Shown: positions 1 to 10,579, counted from the first letter of the stretch. The stretch: 18,997 nucleotides of DNA from Actinomycetes bacterium (GCA_021841725.1 JAKCEC010000007.1:1-18997), one strand, 5' to 3'. Notes: generated from the letters alone by a model not told the origin. Numbers and translations: made by a program.

Positions 1-1
1 G

Positions 2-409
2 GTATCGATGACCGGCGACGATTTCGATTTCTCCTTCTCGGGACTCAAGACCGCGGTGGTGCGCGCCACCCAGAAGCATCCCGAGGTCGAACTCGCCGAC
101 GTGGCCGCCTCGTTCCAGGCCGCGGTCTGCGAGCAACTCCTGCGTAAGCTGCGCCGCACGCTGCAGGCCTACCCCGAGGTGCGCGCGGTGGCCCTCGCTG
201 GAGGGGTCGCCGCCAATTCCCACCTGCGACGCGGCGTGCAGGAGCTGGCCCAGGAGTTCGGCGTCAGCGCGCTGCTACCGAGTCTGTCGATGTGCACCGA
301 CAACGCCGCGATGATCGCGGCGGCGGGCCTCTACCGCTTCCTCCACGACGGTCCGAGCGACGCGTCGCTCTCGGCGCGCCCGACCTGGCCCCTGAGCGAG
401 GTCGGGTGA
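2..409 (+). CDS. tsaD: tRNA N6-adenosine threonylcarbamoyltransferase TsaD, C-terminal part (5' end outside window)
   Basis: TsaD transfers the threonylcarbamoyl group to A37 of ANN-decoding tRNAs (t6A) in the cytoplasm, together with TsaB and TsaE. The window opens inside the gene; the frame is open from base 2 and the last 135 residues are present, out of about 340 usual for the family. Visible family signatures are FSFSGLKTA near the start, AGGVAANSHLR in the middle, and CTDNAAMIAAAGLYR, whose Asp is a metal ligand in characterised homologues. The C-terminus ARPTWPLSEV also matches the family (E. coli ends RPRWPLAEL). The Met codon at base 8 is internal, since the fold needs roughly 200 residues before it. 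Its TGA stop lies within the GTG start of pdxH, so the two are probably translationally coupled. Confidence 0.95.
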   Translation, partial: VSMTGDDFDFSFSGLKTAVVRATQKHPEVELADVAASFQAAVCEQLLRKLRRTLQAYPEVRAVALAGGVAANSHLRRGVQELAQEFGVSALLPSLSMCTDNAAMIAAAGLYRFLHDGPSDASLSARPTWPLSEVG

Positions 410-1017
410 GCGAGCGCTGGATCCCCCTCGACGTCGACGACACCGAGGTCGACCCCCTCGCGCAGTTTCACCGGTGGTTCGACGAGGCCGCCCCCGAGAT
501 GCGCGAGCGCGAGGCCGTCACACTGGTGACCGCGACGCGCGACGCGCGCCCCAGCGCGCGCATGGTGCTCCTGCGTCACGTGGGCGTCGACGGCTTCGGG
601 TGGTACTCGAACTACCGTTCACGCAAGGGGCGCGAGATCGAGGAGAACCCGCGGGCCGCCCTGTTGTGGTACTGCGAACCCCTGGGTCGCCAGATCCGCG
701 TCGAGGGACCGGTACGGCACATGGCGGCGGCGGCGTCGGACGCCTACTTCGCGGCGCGCCCGCGCGGCCACCAACTCGGGGCGCACGCGAGCGCTCAGAG
801 CTCGGTGCTAGCGAGCCGGACCTCCTTAGAGGAGCGCCTGGCGTCAATCACGGCACAGTTCGACGGGGTGGACGTGCCGCGCCCCGAGCAGTGGGGCGGA
901 TTTCTCCTGACCCCGACCTATTTCGAGTTTTGGCAGCACCGCCGCGACCGTCTGCACGACCGCATCGCCTACGAGCCGACGCCCGATGGTTGGCGACGCC
1001 AGCGACTGGCCCCCTAG
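406..1017 (+). CDS. pdxH: Pyridoxamine/pyridoxine 5'-phosphate oxidase PdxH
   Basis: This FMN enzyme oxidises pyridoxine or pyridoxamine 5'-phosphate to pyridoxal 5'-phosphate. With the GTG start at 406 it has 203 residues (E. coli PdxH has 218). Family motifs run in order: RMVLLRHV (52-59), FMN-binding YSNYRSRKGREIEENPRAA (67-85), LGRQIRVEG (93-101), HQLGAHASAQSS (122-133), and the C-terminal substrate-binding block RPEQWGG, FEFWQHRRDRLHDRIAY and WRRQRLAP (159-203). The frame is open upstream to 292, but that extension overlaps tsaD and has no family similarity; GTG at 406 overlaps the tsaD stop by four bases (GTGA) and puts the protein at normal length. No clear Shine-Dalgarno precedes it, consistent with reinitiation after tsaD. 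Confidence 0.96.
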   Translation: MSERWIPLDVDDTEVDPLAQFHRWFDEAAPEMREREAVTLVTATRDARPSARMVLLRHVGVDGFGWYSNYRSRKGREIEENPRAALLWYCEPLGRQIRVEGPVRHMAAAASDAYFAARPRGHQLGAHASAQSSVLASRTSLEERLASITAQFDGVDVPRPEQWGGFLLTPTYFEFWQHRRDRLHDRIAYEPTPDGWRRQRLAP

Positions 1018-1029
1018 GGCCCCGGGGCG

Positions 1030-1056
1030 TTGGCACTCGGCCCACGAGTCTGCTAA
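1030..1056 (+). promoter_or_regulatory. CIRCE-like operator 1 (HrcA site), imperfect
   Basis: The CIRCE consensus is TTAGCACTC, nine bases, GAGTGCTAA. Here TTGGCACTC (1030-1038, 8 of 9) is followed after exactly nine bases by GTCTGCTAA (1048-1056, 7 of 9). The exact spacing and its position over the groES promoter support an operator that is degenerate or of lower affinity. Confidence 0.6.
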
Positions 1057-1058
1057 AT
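1030..1058 (+). promoter_or_regulatory. Probable groES-groEL promoter (-35 TTGGCA, -10 region CTAAAT)
   Basis: TTGGCA at 1030-1035 matches the sigma-70-type -35 consensus at five of six positions. CTAAAT at 1053-1058 follows after 17 bases, or TAAATT at 1054-1059 after 18; both are only moderate -10 matches. The two boxes coincide with the arms of the first CIRCE-like repeat, so a bound HrcA repressor would block polymerase directly. The placement is inferred from sequence alone. Confidence 0.55.
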
Positions 1059-1084
1059 TGGCAGTCACAACGTTTGAGTGCTAA
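1058..1084 (+). promoter_or_regulatory. CIRCE operator 2 (HrcA site)
   Basis: TTGGCAGTC (1058-1066, 7 of 9) and a perfect GAGTGCTAA (1076-1084, 9 of 9) are separated by exactly nine bases. This is the classical HrcA operator and lies 20 bases before the groES start, where repression by HrcA at normal temperature is expected. No hrcA gene is in the window. Confidence 0.85.
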
Positions 1085-1090
1085 CCAAAC

Positions 1091-1096
1091 AGGAGG
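1091..1096 (+). promoter_or_regulatory. Ribosome binding site of groES
   Basis: AGGAGG lies eight bases before the ATG at 1105 and only two bases before the ATG at 1099, so it selects 1105 as the start of groES. Confidence 0.85.
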
Positions 1097-1104
1097 CAAT
1101 GCCA

Positions 1105-1398
1105 ATGAAACTGCACCCACTAGAAGACCGTATCGTGGTCCGTCCCAACACCGCGGAAGCGACCACGGCCTCGGGTCTGGTCATTCCCGACACCGCCAAG
1201 GAGAAGCCCCAGCAGGGTGAGGTGCTCGCCACCGGTCCCGGCCGTCGCGCGGACGCGACCGGCGAGATCTTCCCCACCGGCGTGAACGTCGGCGACACCG
1301 TCGTGTACTCCAAGTACGGCGGGACCGAGATCACCGTTGACGGTGAGGATCTGTTGATCCTGTCCAGCCGTGACGTCCTCGCCACCATCACGAAGTAG
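1105..1398 (+). CDS. groES: Co-chaperonin GroES (Hsp10)
   Basis: GroES forms the heptameric lid of the GroEL chamber. The protein has 97 residues, the normal length. It begins [14 protein letters not shown], followed by the mobile loop (about 18-35) with SGLVIPDTA, where the hydrophobic L-V-I tripeptide contacts GroEL, then [15 protein letters not shown] and the C-terminal [14 protein letters not shown] and [14 protein letters not shown] strands. In-frame starts at 1078 and 1099 exist, but the AGGAGG at 1091-1096 fits only the ATG at 1105. groEL follows after six bases, so both are one operon controlled by the upstream CIRCE pair. Confidence 0.98.
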   Translation: MKLHPLEDRIVVRPNTAEATTASGLVIPDTAKEKPQQGEVLATGPGRRADATGEIFPTGVNVGDTVVYSKYGGTEITVDGEDLLILSSRDVLATITK

Positions 1399-3036
<1,638 letters not shown>

Positions 3037-3057
3037 CTGTCGTTCACGCGACGTGGG

Positions 3058-3085
3058 AAGAACCGGGCCCTCGGGCCCGGTTCTT
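3058..3085 (+). terminator. Intrinsic terminator of groES-groEL
   Basis: A perfect 12-base-pair stem, AAGAACCGGGCC (3058-3069) with GGCCCGGTTCTT (3074-3085), closes a four-base CTCG loop. The T-rich run TTCTTTTC at 3081-3088 forms the end of the stem and the tail. It begins 21 bases after the groEL stop. On the minus strand the hairpin is equally strong but lacks a T-run, so it is less convincing as a terminator for the convergent transporter gene. Confidence 0.9.
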
Positions 3086-3101
3086 TTCGTCCGCGGGGGC
3101 C

Positions 3102-3137
3102 GCTCACCCGACACGGGGTGCTCACCCGACGCGGGGT
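3102..3137. repeat. Two-copy tandem repeat, 18-bp unit
   Basis: GCTCACCCGACACGGGGT (3102-3119) is followed at once by a copy differing at one base (3120-3137, A to G at unit position 12). Each unit holds a short CACCC/GGGT inverted repeat. It lies between the groEL terminator and the end of the convergent MmpL gene. Function unknown; it may be a simple slippage duplication. Confidence 0.8.
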
Positions 3138-3201
3138 CCTCCTCGCGTGGGGTGGGGACCCGTTGGTCCGCCCCGTCGCCGCGTCGACTCCTTACCGCGG
3201 A

Positions 3202-5322
3202 TCAGTCGTCGCTGGCCTCGACGGCCACGTGCGGGACCACGCGGTCGAGCCACGCGGGCATCCACCAGTTGGCGCGACCGAGGTAGTGCATCATCGACGG
3301 CACCAGGACCGTGCGCAGGATGAACGCGTCGAGGAGGACGGCCCCGCCCAGTCCGATGCCGAACTCCGCGATGATGCGCTCGCCGCCGAAGGCGAAGGAG
3401 AAGAAGACCGAGATCATGATGAGCGCCGCGGCGGTGATGACGCGGCCGGTATTGGCCTGGCCGTGCACGATCGCCATTTCGTTGTCGCCGGTGTTGACCC
3501 ACTCCTCGTGCATGCGCGAGACCAGGAAGACCTGGTAGTCCATCGAGAGGCCGAAGAGGATGGCGATCATGATGATGGGGAGGTAGGACTCGATGGGTCC
3601 GGACCCCGATCCGATGAGCGAGCTACCCCAGCCCCACTGGAACACCGCGACGACGAGCCCGAAGGACGCCCCGACGGCCAGCAGGTTCATCAGGGCGGCC
3701 ACCAGGGGGATGACGACGGACCGGAAGGCGACCATCAACAGCAGGCACCCGAGCAACACGATGACCACCAGGAACAGCGGGATCTTGGAGTCGAGGATGT
3801 TGGCGAAGTCGTCCGAGAGCGCGCGCGAACCGCCGACGTAGATGGCCGTGTGGGTGCTCGACGTCGCGGCGGGCACGTAGTGCGCGCGGATCGCGTCGAT
3901 GAGGGAGGTCGTGGCGCGTGATTGGGGACTGGACTGCGCGACGACGCTGAACACCGCGACGCTGCGCGTGGCGTTGAGGGAGACGGGACCGACGAAGGCC
4001 ACGTCGGGGGCGGTGCGCAACGAGGTGGCCAGTGCGCGCATCGTCGCGACGTCGCCGGGCGAGTGCAGGTCGCCGACCACCAACAGGGGGCCGTTCGAGC
4101 CCGGGCCGAAGCCCTGGGCCAGGTAGTCGTACGCCGTGCGCGTCGTCGACCCGACGGGGTCCGATCCCTGGTCCGAGATGCCCAGGTTGAGCGAGAAGAT
4201 CGGCAGGGCGATCAGCACGATGAGCACGAGCGAGCCGAGCGACAGGATCCGCGGGTGGCGACTCACGAAGAGGGCCCAGCGTTGCCATCCGCCCTCGAGG
4301 AGCGCGGGCTCGGGTCCGTCACTGGCCAATCGACGGCGTTCGCGCCGGCTCAGCACGCGATCCTTCTGGAACGCCAGGAGCGAGGGGAGCAGGGTGAGCG
4401 AGGCGAACATCGTGATCAGGACCGTCACCGACGCCGCCACCCCGAGTCCGTCGAGGAAGGAGAACCCGAGCACCAGCATGCCCAGCAGGGCCACGCACAC
4501 CGTGGCCCCGGCGAAGAGCACGGCGCGCCCCGAGGTGTTCACGGCGGTCACGATCGAGTCCTCGACGCTCATGCCGTGGCGCAGGTTCTGACGTGAGCGC
4601 GTGACGATGAACAGGGCGTAGTCGATGCCCACGCCCAGTCCGATGAGCGAACCGAGGATGGGGGCGAACTGCGCAATGGAGAGTCCGTGGCTCAACAGCG
4701 TGGTGGCGCCCGACGCGATGCCAATGGCGAAGAGCGCGACGCCCAGGGGCAGCAGCATGGCCCACAGGGACCCGAAGGCTAAGAACAGCACCACGGCCGT
4801 GAGGAGCAGACCCACCCCCTCGCCCGGTGATCCCTTGGGTGACGTCAACTGTCCAAAGGCGTTGCCCCCGAAGGCCACCGCCAGGGTGGGCGAACGCAAA
4901 TGCGCCGCGGCGTTCACCACCGCCTGAATCTGCGGCGTGCTCAAGAGATTGGCCTGTTTGGTGAAGGTCACCGTCACGTAGCCAATGGCCGGGTCGATCC
5001 GTGAATATTGCAGGGGCGACACGGCACCGACGTTGGTCAAACTCGTCAGCGAGCGCAGCACCGGAGTGATGGTGGCGGCGTCCGCGGCGAGGGAACCCGA
5101 GGACGCACGGAACACGATCTGGTCGGAGTCACCCGCGGCGTGGGGGAAGCCCGTCTCGAGGAGGTGCAGCGCGTGCGTTGAATCGGTGCCGGGGAGGCTG
5201 AAGGAATTCGAGTAGGCGGTACCGACGGCTTGCGCCGTGGCGTTCACCCCAATGATCAGGACGATCCAAATGACGAGCACGAGCCAACGGCGTCGGACGG
5301 CGAAGCGGGCGAGAGATTTCAC
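3202..5322 (-). CDS. MMPL/RND-family membrane transporter
   Basis: This predicted inner-membrane transporter of the MmpL/RND superfamily has 706 residues with the GTG start at 5322. It has the duplicated layout: a membrane segment near 14-33, an extracytoplasmic domain (about 35-165), a five-helix bundle to about 320, a second single helix near 362-378, a second outer domain (to about 510), and a final five-helix bundle. The proton-relay Asp-Tyr pairs occur in both halves: GIDYALF (Asp234, Tyr235) and SMDYQVF (Asp595, Tyr596). The frame is open upstream to 5520, but AGGAG lies seven bases before the GTG at 5322 and the next residues (VKSLARFAVRRRW) are a typical MmpL N-terminus. Substrate cannot be told; relatives move lipids, siderophores or drugs. 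It is convergent with groEL and divergent from guaB3. Confidence 0.9.
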   Translation of the reverse strand: MKSLARFAVRRRWLVLVIWIVLIIGVNATAQAVGTAYSNSFSLPGTDSTHALHLLETGFPHAAGDSDQIVFRASSGSLAADAATITPVLRSLTSLTNVGAVSPLQYSRIDPAIGYVTVTFTKQANLLSTPQIQAVVNAAAHLRSPTLAVAFGGNAFGQLTSPKGSPGEGVGLLLTAVVLFLAFGSLWAMLLPLGVALFAIGIASGATTLLSHGLSIAQFAPILGSLIGLGVGIDYALFIVTRSRQNLRHGMSVEDSIVTAVNTSGRAVLFAGATVCVALLGMLVLGFSFLDGLGVAASVTVLITMFASLTLLPSLLAFQKDRVLSRRERRRLASDGPEPALLEGGWQRWALFVSRHPRILSLGSLVLIVLIALPIFSLNLGISDQGSDPVGSTTRTAYDYLAQGFGPGSNGPLLVVGDLHSPGDVATMRALATSLRTAPDVAFVGPVSLNATRSVAVFSVVAQSSPQSRATTSLIDAIRAHYVPAATSSTHTAIYVGGSRALSDDFANILDSKIPLFLVVIVLLGCLLLMVAFRSVVIPLVAALMNLLAVGASFGLVVAVFQWGWGSSLIGSGSGPIESYLPIIMIAILFGLSMDYQVFLVSRMHEEWVNTGDNEMAIVHGQANTGRVITAAALIMISVFFSFAFGGERIIAEFGIGLGGAVLLDAFILRTVLVPSMMHYLGRANWWMPAWLDRVVPHVAVEASDD

Positions 5323-5329
5323 GAGGGGA

Positions 5330-5334
5330 CTCCT
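5330..5334 (-). promoter_or_regulatory. Ribosome binding site of the MMPL gene
   Basis: AGGAG on the minus strand lies seven bases before the GTG at 5322. It decides the start against an open frame that continues 66 codons further upstream with Pro- and Arg-rich, non-conserved sequence. Confidence 0.75.
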
Positions 5335-5523
5335 GAGTCGGGGGTCGAGACGGAACGGGCGGGGACGGTTGAGCCGCCCCCACCCTAGATGAGCCGCGCG
5401 CGCGCCGTAGCGGTCGTGAGGGGAGTCGCCAGCGCCGTCGCGTCCGCGTCGATCGGTGGGGGGCCCAACGGCGTCCAGTAGATTGGAGGGAATCACGTTC
5501 AGCCCAGAGCGCGGTTGCACCCC

Positions 5524-5529
5524 GGAGGT
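5524..5529 (+). promoter_or_regulatory. Ribosome binding site of guaB3
   Basis: GGAGGT lies four bases before the ATG at 5534. It fixes this ATG rather than the earlier in-frame ATG at 5456, whose extra 26 residues are not family-like. Confidence 0.8.
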
Positions 5530-5533
5530 CGCT

Positions 5534-6697
5534 ATGGCGGAAGTAGAAATCGGTATCTATAAGTCGGCTCGTCAGGCCTACGGATTTGACGATATCGCCA
5601 TCGTGCCCTCGCGGCGCACCCGCGACCCCGAGGACGTCGACATCACCTGGCAGATCGACGCCTACAAGTTCGACCTACCGGTCCTGGGTTCGGCCATGGA
5701 CGGCGCGATCTCGCCCACGACGGCCATCGAGATGGGGCGTCTCGGCGGCTTGGGCGTGTTGAACCTCGAGGGTCTGTGGACGCGCTACGAGGATCCGACG
5801 CCGCTGTTCGACGAGATTCAGACGCTCGAGGACGACAAGGCGACGGCGCGTATGCAGCAGATGTACCTCGAACCCGTCAAACTCGAGTTGGTCGCGGAGC
5901 GCATTCGTCAGATGAAGGCCGCCGGCATCGTCACCGCCGCGTCGGTCACGCCGCAAAAGACCGACTGGATGGCCTCGACCGTTCTGGCGGCGGGCCTGGA
6001 CATCCTGGTGATCCAGGGCACCGTGGTGTCCGCCGAGCACGTCTCTCAGACCGTCGAACCACTCAACCTGAAGAAGTTCATCCGTGACTTCGAACTCCCC
6101 GTCATCGTGGGGGGCTGCGCCAGTTACCAGGCGGCGTTGCACCTGATGCGCACCGGCGCCGCGGGCGTCCTGGTCGGCGTCGGGCCCGGTAACGCCTGCA
6201 CCTCGCGGGCGGTCCTGGGCATCGGGGTGCCCCAGGCCACGGCCATCGCGGACGTCGCGGGCGCGCGCATGCGCCACCTGGACGAGACCGGGGTCTACGT
6301 GCACGTCATCGCCGACGGGGGGATGTCCAAGGGCGGCGACATCGCCAAGGCCATCGCCTGCGGGGCCGACGCCGTCATGATCGGCTCGCCGCTGACCAGC
6401 GCCATCGAAGCGCCGGCGCACGGATTCCACTGGGGCATGGCGACGTTCCACCCCACGCTGCCGCGCGGGACGCGCGTGCGCACCACGGTGCGCGGCACCC
6501 TCAAGGAGGTCCTGGTGGGACCGGCGCACGAGAACGACGGCCGCCTCAACCTCTTCGGCGCGCTGCGCACGTCGATGGCCACCTGCGGGTACGAGACGCT
6601 CAAGGAGTTCCAGAAGGCCGAGATCATGCTGGCCCCGTCGCTGCAGACCGAAGGGAAGCAACTCCAGCGGGCCCAGGGTGTGGGCATGGGCCATTGA
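5534..6697 (+). CDS. guaB3: GuaB3-family IMP dehydrogenase-like protein
   Basis: Member of the IMP dehydrogenase/GMP reductase superfamily, GuaB3 branch, 387 residues, without the regulatory CBS pair of classical GuaB. The barrel begins [20 protein letters not shown] (10-29) and has [10 protein letters not shown] (51-60), [12 protein letters not shown] (191-202), the catalytic loop [10 protein letters not shown] with Cys222, and [20 protein letters not shown] (259-278), the phosphate-binding region. The C-terminus has [19 protein letters not shown] and [13 protein letters not shown], typical of GuaB3; I see no Arg-Tyr flap dyad as in classical IMPDH. The thioimidate-forming Cys and neighbouring GIGVPQ support chemistry on IMP or GMP. 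A cyanobacterial GuaB3 has been reported to have IMP dehydrogenase activity. Its stop overlaps the TTG start of guaA by four bases, which favours supply of XMP to GuaA (inference). Confidence 0.92.
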   Translation: MAEVEIGIYKSARQAYGFDDIAIVPSRRTRDPEDVDITWQIDAYKFDLPVLGSAMDGAISPTTAIEMGRLGGLGVLNLEGLWTRYEDPTPLFDEIQTLEDDKATARMQQMYLEPVKLELVAERIRQMKAAGIVTAASVTPQKTDWMASTVLAAGLDILVIQGTVVSAEHVSQTVEPLNLKKFIRDFELPVIVGGCASYQAALHLMRTGAAGVLVGVGPGNACTSRAVLGIGVPQATAIADVAGARMRHLDETGVYVHVIADGGMSKGGDIAKAIACGADAVMIGSPLTSAIEAPAHGFHWGMATFHPTLPRGTRVRTTVRGTLKEVLVGPAHENDGRLNLFGALRTSMATCGYETLKEFQKAEIMLAPSLQTEGKQLQRAQGVGMGH

Positions 6698-8229
6698 CGG
6701 TCCTCGTCGTCGACTTCGGGGCGCAGTACGCCCAACTCATCGCGCGCCGGGTGCGAGAGGCGCGCGTCTACTCCGAGATCGTCCAGAGCACGATTAGCGC
6801 CGAGGAGGTGCGCGCGAGGAATCCGTCGGCGATCATCCTCTCGGGGGGCCCTAAATCGGTGTACGAGGTGCCCGCGCCGTCGCTGGATCCCGCGATCTAC
6901 GAGCTCGGCGTCCCCGTGTTGGGTATTTGCTACGGCGCCCAATTGATGGCGCAGCAATTGGGCGGCGAGGTGGCCCACACCGGCGGCGGGGAGTACGGGC
7001 GCACCGAGTTGTCGCGGCGCGGGTCCAGCGCGCTCCTCGAGGAGTGGCCCGACACGTTGACGTGTTGGATGAGCCACGGCGACGCCATTGCGCGCGCCCC
7101 CGAAGGGTTCGAGGTCACCGCCTCGACGCCCCTGGCCCCCGTGGCGGTGATGGAGGACCCGAGCCGACGCCTCTACGCGGTGCAGTTCCACCCCGAGGTC
7201 GCGCACTCCGAACGCGGCCAGGAGCTGCTGGAGAACTTCTTGCACCACGTGGCCCAGATCCCCCCCACGTGGACCAACACGTCGATCATCGACGACCAGG
7301 TGGCCGCCATCCGCTCGCGCGTCGGGTCCGAACGGGTCCTGTGCGCCCTGTCGGGCGGGGTGGACTCCGCGGTGGCCGCCGCGCTGGTCACTCGGGCCAT
7401 CGGGTCCCAGTTGACCTGCGTCTTCGTCGACACCGGCCTCATGCGACACCACGAGGGCGAGCAGATCGAAGCCACCTTCACGCGTCAGTTCGGCGTGCGC
7501 CTCATCCACGTCCGCGCGCAGGACCGCTTCTTCGCGGCGCTCGCCGGCGTGAGCGACCCCGAGCGAAAGCGCAAGATCATCGGCGAACTCTTCATCCGCG
7601 AGTTCGAGGCGGTGGCGCGCGAGCTCTTCGAGGGCGAGGAGAGTCCGCGATTCCTCGTGCAGGGCACGCTCTACCCCGACGTCATCGAATCAGGGTCGGG
7701 CCACGCCGCCAACATCAAGAGCCACCACAACGTGGGGGGCCTGCCCGAGGACCTCGCCTTCGAACTCATCGAGCCCCTGCGCAACCTCTTCAAAGACGAG
7801 GTGCGTCACGTCGGCGAGGAGTTGGGTCTCCCCGACGAGATCGTGTGGCGTCAGCCCTTCCCGGGCCCCGGTCTGGGGGTGCGCATCATCGGCGAGGTGA
7901 CGCGCGAGCGCGCCGAGATCCTGCGTAACGCGGACCACGTCGTCGTCGACGAGATCAAGAAGGCGGGTCTGTACCGCGAACTCTGGCAGAGTTTCGCGGT
8001 GTTACCCGCGGTGCGTACCGTGGGGGTCATGGGAGACGGACGGACCTACGCGTACCCGATCGTCATCCGCGCCGTCACCTCCGACGACGCCATGACCGCG
8101 GACTGGGCCCGGTTGCCCTATGAGGTCATCGAGTCCATCGCGAACCGCTTGATCCGTGAGGTCCCCGGGGTGAACCGCGTGGCCCTCGACGTGACCTCCA
8201 AGCCGCCGGGCACCATTGAGTGGGAGTGA
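6694..8229 (+). CDS. guaA: GMP synthase (glutamine-hydrolysing) GuaA
   Basis: GuaA amidates XMP to GMP using ATP and glutamine. The 511 residues are full length and contain all three parts. The class I glutamine amidotransferase domain has GICYGAQ with nucleophile Cys79 and QFHPEV with His166 and Glu168. The ATP pyrophosphatase domain has [14 protein letters not shown] (218-231) and [14 protein letters not shown]. The C-terminal dimerisation/XMP domain has [17 protein letters not shown] (387-403) and ends [18 protein letters not shown], the invariant family terminus. The start is a TTG within the guaB3 stop (TTGA, 6694-6697) and yields the expected N-terminus [21 protein letters not shown]; no alternative start fits. 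Translation is probably coupled to guaB3. Confidence 0.98.
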   Translation: MTVLVVDFGAQYAQLIARRVREARVYSEIVQSTISAEEVRARNPSAIILSGGPKSVYEVPAPSLDPAIYELGVPVLGICYGAQLMAQQLGGEVAHTGGGEYGRTELSRRGSSALLEEWPDTLTCWMSHGDAIARAPEGFEVTASTPLAPVAVMEDPSRRLYAVQFHPEVAHSERGQELLENFLHHVAQIPPTWTNTSIIDDQVAAIRSRVGSERVLCALSGGVDSAVAAALVTRAIGSQLTCVFVDTGLMRHHEGEQIEATFTRQFGVRLIHVRAQDRFFAALAGVSDPERKRKIIGELFIREFEAVARELFEGEESPRFLVQGTLYPDVIESGSGHAANIKSHHNVGGLPEDLAFELIEPLRNLFKDEVRHVGEELGLPDEIVWRQPFPGPGLGVRIIGEVTRERAEILRNADHVVVDEIKKAGLYRELWQSFAVLPAVRTVGVMGDGRTYAYPIVIRAVTSDDAMTADWARLPYEVIESIANRLIREVPGVNRVALDVTSKPPGTIEWE

Positions 8230-10511
8230 CGCGACGTTCCTTCTCCGACGACGCGTTGTGGGGCGACGCGGGCGACGCGGCCGAGGCCCTCGATCCGCGT
8301 AGTCTCCTCGAGGGACTGACCGAACCCCAGCGACGCGCCGTCGTCCAGCGCGGCGGACCGCTGCTGGTGGTGGCCGGGGCCGGCTCGGGCAAGACGCGCG
8401 TGCTCACCCGGCGCATCGCGCACCTCCTGGCCACCGGCGACGCGCGCGCCCACGAGATCATGGCCATCACCTTCACCAATAAGGCCGCCGACGAGATGCG
8501 CCGACGCGTGGCGGACCTGGTGGGCGCGTCGGCGACGAACATGTGGGTGTCGACGTTCCACTCGGCGTGTCTGCGCATGTTGCGCGCCCACGCCGAGGTC
8601 CTGGGGTACCAGCGCGGCTTCACGATCTACGACGCGGGCGACGCCGAATCGGCCGTGGAGCGCATCATGAAGGAACTCAACCTCGACACCAAGCGCCTGA
8701 GTCCGCGCAGTGTCGCGGCGGCGATCTCGGCGGCCAAGAACGAGATGCTCACCGCCGAGCGCTACGCCGACGCGGTGCGCGGCGACGATCCCGCCCACCG
8801 ACGCGTCGCCGAGATCTACCGACTCTACGAGGCGCGGCTCAAACTGGCCAACGCCATGGACTTCGACGACCTGCTCCTCAACGCGGTGGCTATGTTGCGT
8901 CGGGACCCGCAGGTACTCGCGGGCTACCAGCAGCGGTTCCGGTATCTCCTGGTCGACGAGTTCCAAGACACCAACGGCGTGCAGAACGAACTGGTGATGC
9001 TCCTGGCGACCCAGCACCGCAACCTGTGCGTGGTCGGCGACTCGGACCAGTCGATCTATCGATTCCGCGCGGCGGACGTGCGCAACATCCTCCAGTTCGA
9101 GCAGCGCTTCCCCGACGCCGACGTCATCATGCTCGAGCAGAACTTCCGTTCGACCCAGACAATCCTGGACGCCGCGAACGCCGTGATCGCCCAGAACGCC
9201 TCGCGCCACGCCAAGAACCTCTTCACCGACCACGGTCCCGGCGAGCGAATCCGCCTGTACCGCGCGGGCGACGAGTACGACGAGGGCCGCTGGATCGCCA
9301 CCGAACTGCGTCGCGCGCGCACCGAGGCCGGCCTGGAGTGGAATCAGATGGCGGTCTTCTACCGGACCAACGCGCAGAGCCGCGTGCTCGAAGAGGAGAT
9401 GCTGCGCGCGGGCGTTCCCTACCGCGTGATCTCGGGGATGCGCTTCTACGACCGCAAGGAGATCAAGACCGCCCTGGCCTACGCGCGTCTCATCGTGAAC
9501 CCCCGCGACGAAGCCTCGGCGCGTCGGGTCATCAACGAACCCAAACGGGGCGTCGGCGAGGCCGCCCAGGCCAAGCTCGGGGTCTACGCGGCGGAGAACG
9601 CCCTCTCCTTCGCCGAGGCCGCGCCCTACGCCGGCGCCGCCGGGCTCAGCGCCAAGGCCCTCGCGGGCGCGCAGCGGTTCGCCTTCGTGATGGATGAACT
9701 GCGCGCCCTGGCCAACGACCTCACGCCGCGCGAGATGATCGACGCCATCGTGCGCGAGACCGGCATGGGTGACGCCCTGCGCGCGGAGAACTCCGACGAG
9801 GCCTTCTCGCGCCTGGAGAACCTCGGCGAACTGGCGTCGGCCGCCGCCCAGTACGACACCTTGCTGGATTTCGTCGAACGCATGGCCCTCGTCGCGGACT
9901 CCGACCAACTCGACGGGGGCGCGGGCGCCATCTCGATGATGACGATGCACGTGGCCAAGGGATTGGAGTTCCCCCTGGTCGTCATGACGGGTCTCGAGGA
10001 GACGATCTTCCCGCACCGGCGCGCCCTCGCCGACGACGCGGAACTCGAAGAGGAACGTCGACTGTGTTACGTGGGCTTGACGAGGGCCATGCGTCACCTC
10101 GTCTTGACCCACGCGTGGAGTCGCACCACCTGGGGCCAACGCACCGACGCGCTGCCGAGCCGCTTCCTCCAGGAGATTCCGGCCGCGCTGGTCCACGACC
10201 TCTCGGCGTCGCTGCCGACGCGTCGCGCCACGTTCGTCGCCGACCACGAGGGCTTCGTCGGACGCGCGAGCGAGTTCACGGCCGGCAAGGCCTTCGGGAC
10301 GGGGAGCGCCCCCCCGGTCCGTTCCACCGGGGCGGAGAACCTCGGTCTGCGAGTGGGCGAGCGCGTGGTCCACGACCGTTACGGTCCGGGCGTCGTGACC
10401 ACGGTCGACGGCACGGGTTCGCACGCGCGCGCCACGGTGACCTTCGACGAGCACGGCACCAAGCAACTGGTGCTCGCCATGACGCCCCTGCGGCGCGCGG
10501 TCGGCTCTTAG
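8226..10511 (+). CDS. pcrA: ATP-dependent DNA helicase, PcrA/UvrD family (SF1A)
   Basis: A 3'-5' DNA helicase acting in nucleotide excision and mismatch repair and in clearing proteins from DNA. The 761 residues match PcrA/UvrD length. SF1 motifs are complete and in order: Walker A AGAGSGKT (50-57), [17 protein letters not shown] (about 244-249) with [34 protein letters not shown] (573-583) and [15 protein letters not shown] (611-625). The C-terminus carries the Tudor-like fold of Pcr[15 protein letters not shown] and [12 protein letters not shown], which in homologues contacts RNA polymerase. GTG at 8226 gives the same four-base GTGA overlap seen elsewhere here; GTG at 8220 would add two residues and is also possible. 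Being in the guaB3-guaA unit couples it to purine genes, probably only for expression. Confidence 0.96.
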   Translation: MTRRSFSDDALWGDAGDAAEALDPRSLLEGLTEPQRRAVVQRGGPLLVVAGAGSGKTRVLTRRIAHLLATGDARAHEIMAITFTNKAADEMRRRVADLVGASATNMWVSTFHSACLRMLRAHAEVLGYQRGFTIYDAGDAESAVERIMKELNLDTKRLSPRSVAAAISAAKNEMLTAERYADAVRGDDPAHRRVAEIYRLYEARLKLANAMDFDDLLLNAVAMLRRDPQVLAGYQQRFRYLLVDEFQDTNGVQNELVMLLATQHRNLCVVGDSDQSIYRFRAADVRNILQFEQRFPDADVIMLEQNFRSTQTILDAANAVIAQNASRHAKNLFTDHGPGERIRLYRAGDEYDEGRWIATELRRARTEAGLEWNQMAVFYRTNAQSRVLEEEMLRAGVPYRVISGMRFYDRKEIKTALAYARLIVNPRDEASARRVINEPKRGVGEAAQAKLGVYAAENALSFAEAAPYAGAAGLSAKALAGAQRFAFVMDELRALANDLTPREMIDAIVRETGMGDALRAENSDEAFSRLENLGELASAAAQYDTLLDFVERMALVADSDQLDGGAGAISMMTMHVAKGLEFPLVVMTGLEETIFPHRRALADDAELEEERRLCYVGLTRAMRHLVLTHAWSRTTWGQRTDALPSRFLQEIPAALVHDLSASLPTRRATFVADHEGFVGRASEFTAGKAFGTGSAPPVRSTGAENLGLRVGERVVHDRYGPGVVTTVDGTGSHARATVTFDEHGTKQLVLAMTPLRRAVGS

Positions 10512-10564
10512 TCACTTCTTAGCGGTATTTGATGCACCGTGGGTGTTTCTGGGAAACCTCTGTG

Positions 10565-10570
10565 TAAAAT
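10565..10570 (+). promoter_or_regulatory. Probable -10 box of the phosphodiester glycosidase gene (TAAAAT, TG-extended)
   Basis: TGTGTAAAAT carries TAAAAT (5 of 6 to TATAAT) with an extended TG. It ends only nine bases before the ATG at 10580, and no Shine-Dalgarno lies between, so the transcript would have a leader of a few bases or none. No clear -35 is seen. Confidence 0.55.
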
Positions 10571-10579
10571 TGTTACTTC

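Larger units (their letters stand above)
5323..5533. promoter_or_regulatory. Divergent promoter region between the MMPL gene and guaB3
   Basis: These 211 bases separate two divergent starts and must hold both promoters. On the plus strand TAGATT (5479-5484) is the best -10 candidate for guaB3, giving a leader of about 40-50 bases. On the minus strand TAGGGT (5387 down to 5382) is a -10 candidate for the transporter. Neither has a convincing -35 at 16-18 bases, so the exact boxes are uncertain. I see no riboswitch structure or PurR-like palindrome. Confidence 0.4.

Noticed and set aside
5323..5520. 66-codon N-terminal extension of the MMPL transporter
   Set aside because: The extension is non-conserved and overlaps the divergent promoter region; AGGAG correctly spaced before GTG 5322 supports the shorter form.
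8118..10466. 782-codon open frame on the minus strand opposite pcrA
   Set aside because: It mirrors the helicase gene codon by codon, has no domain signature, and the opposite strand shows complete helicase motifs.
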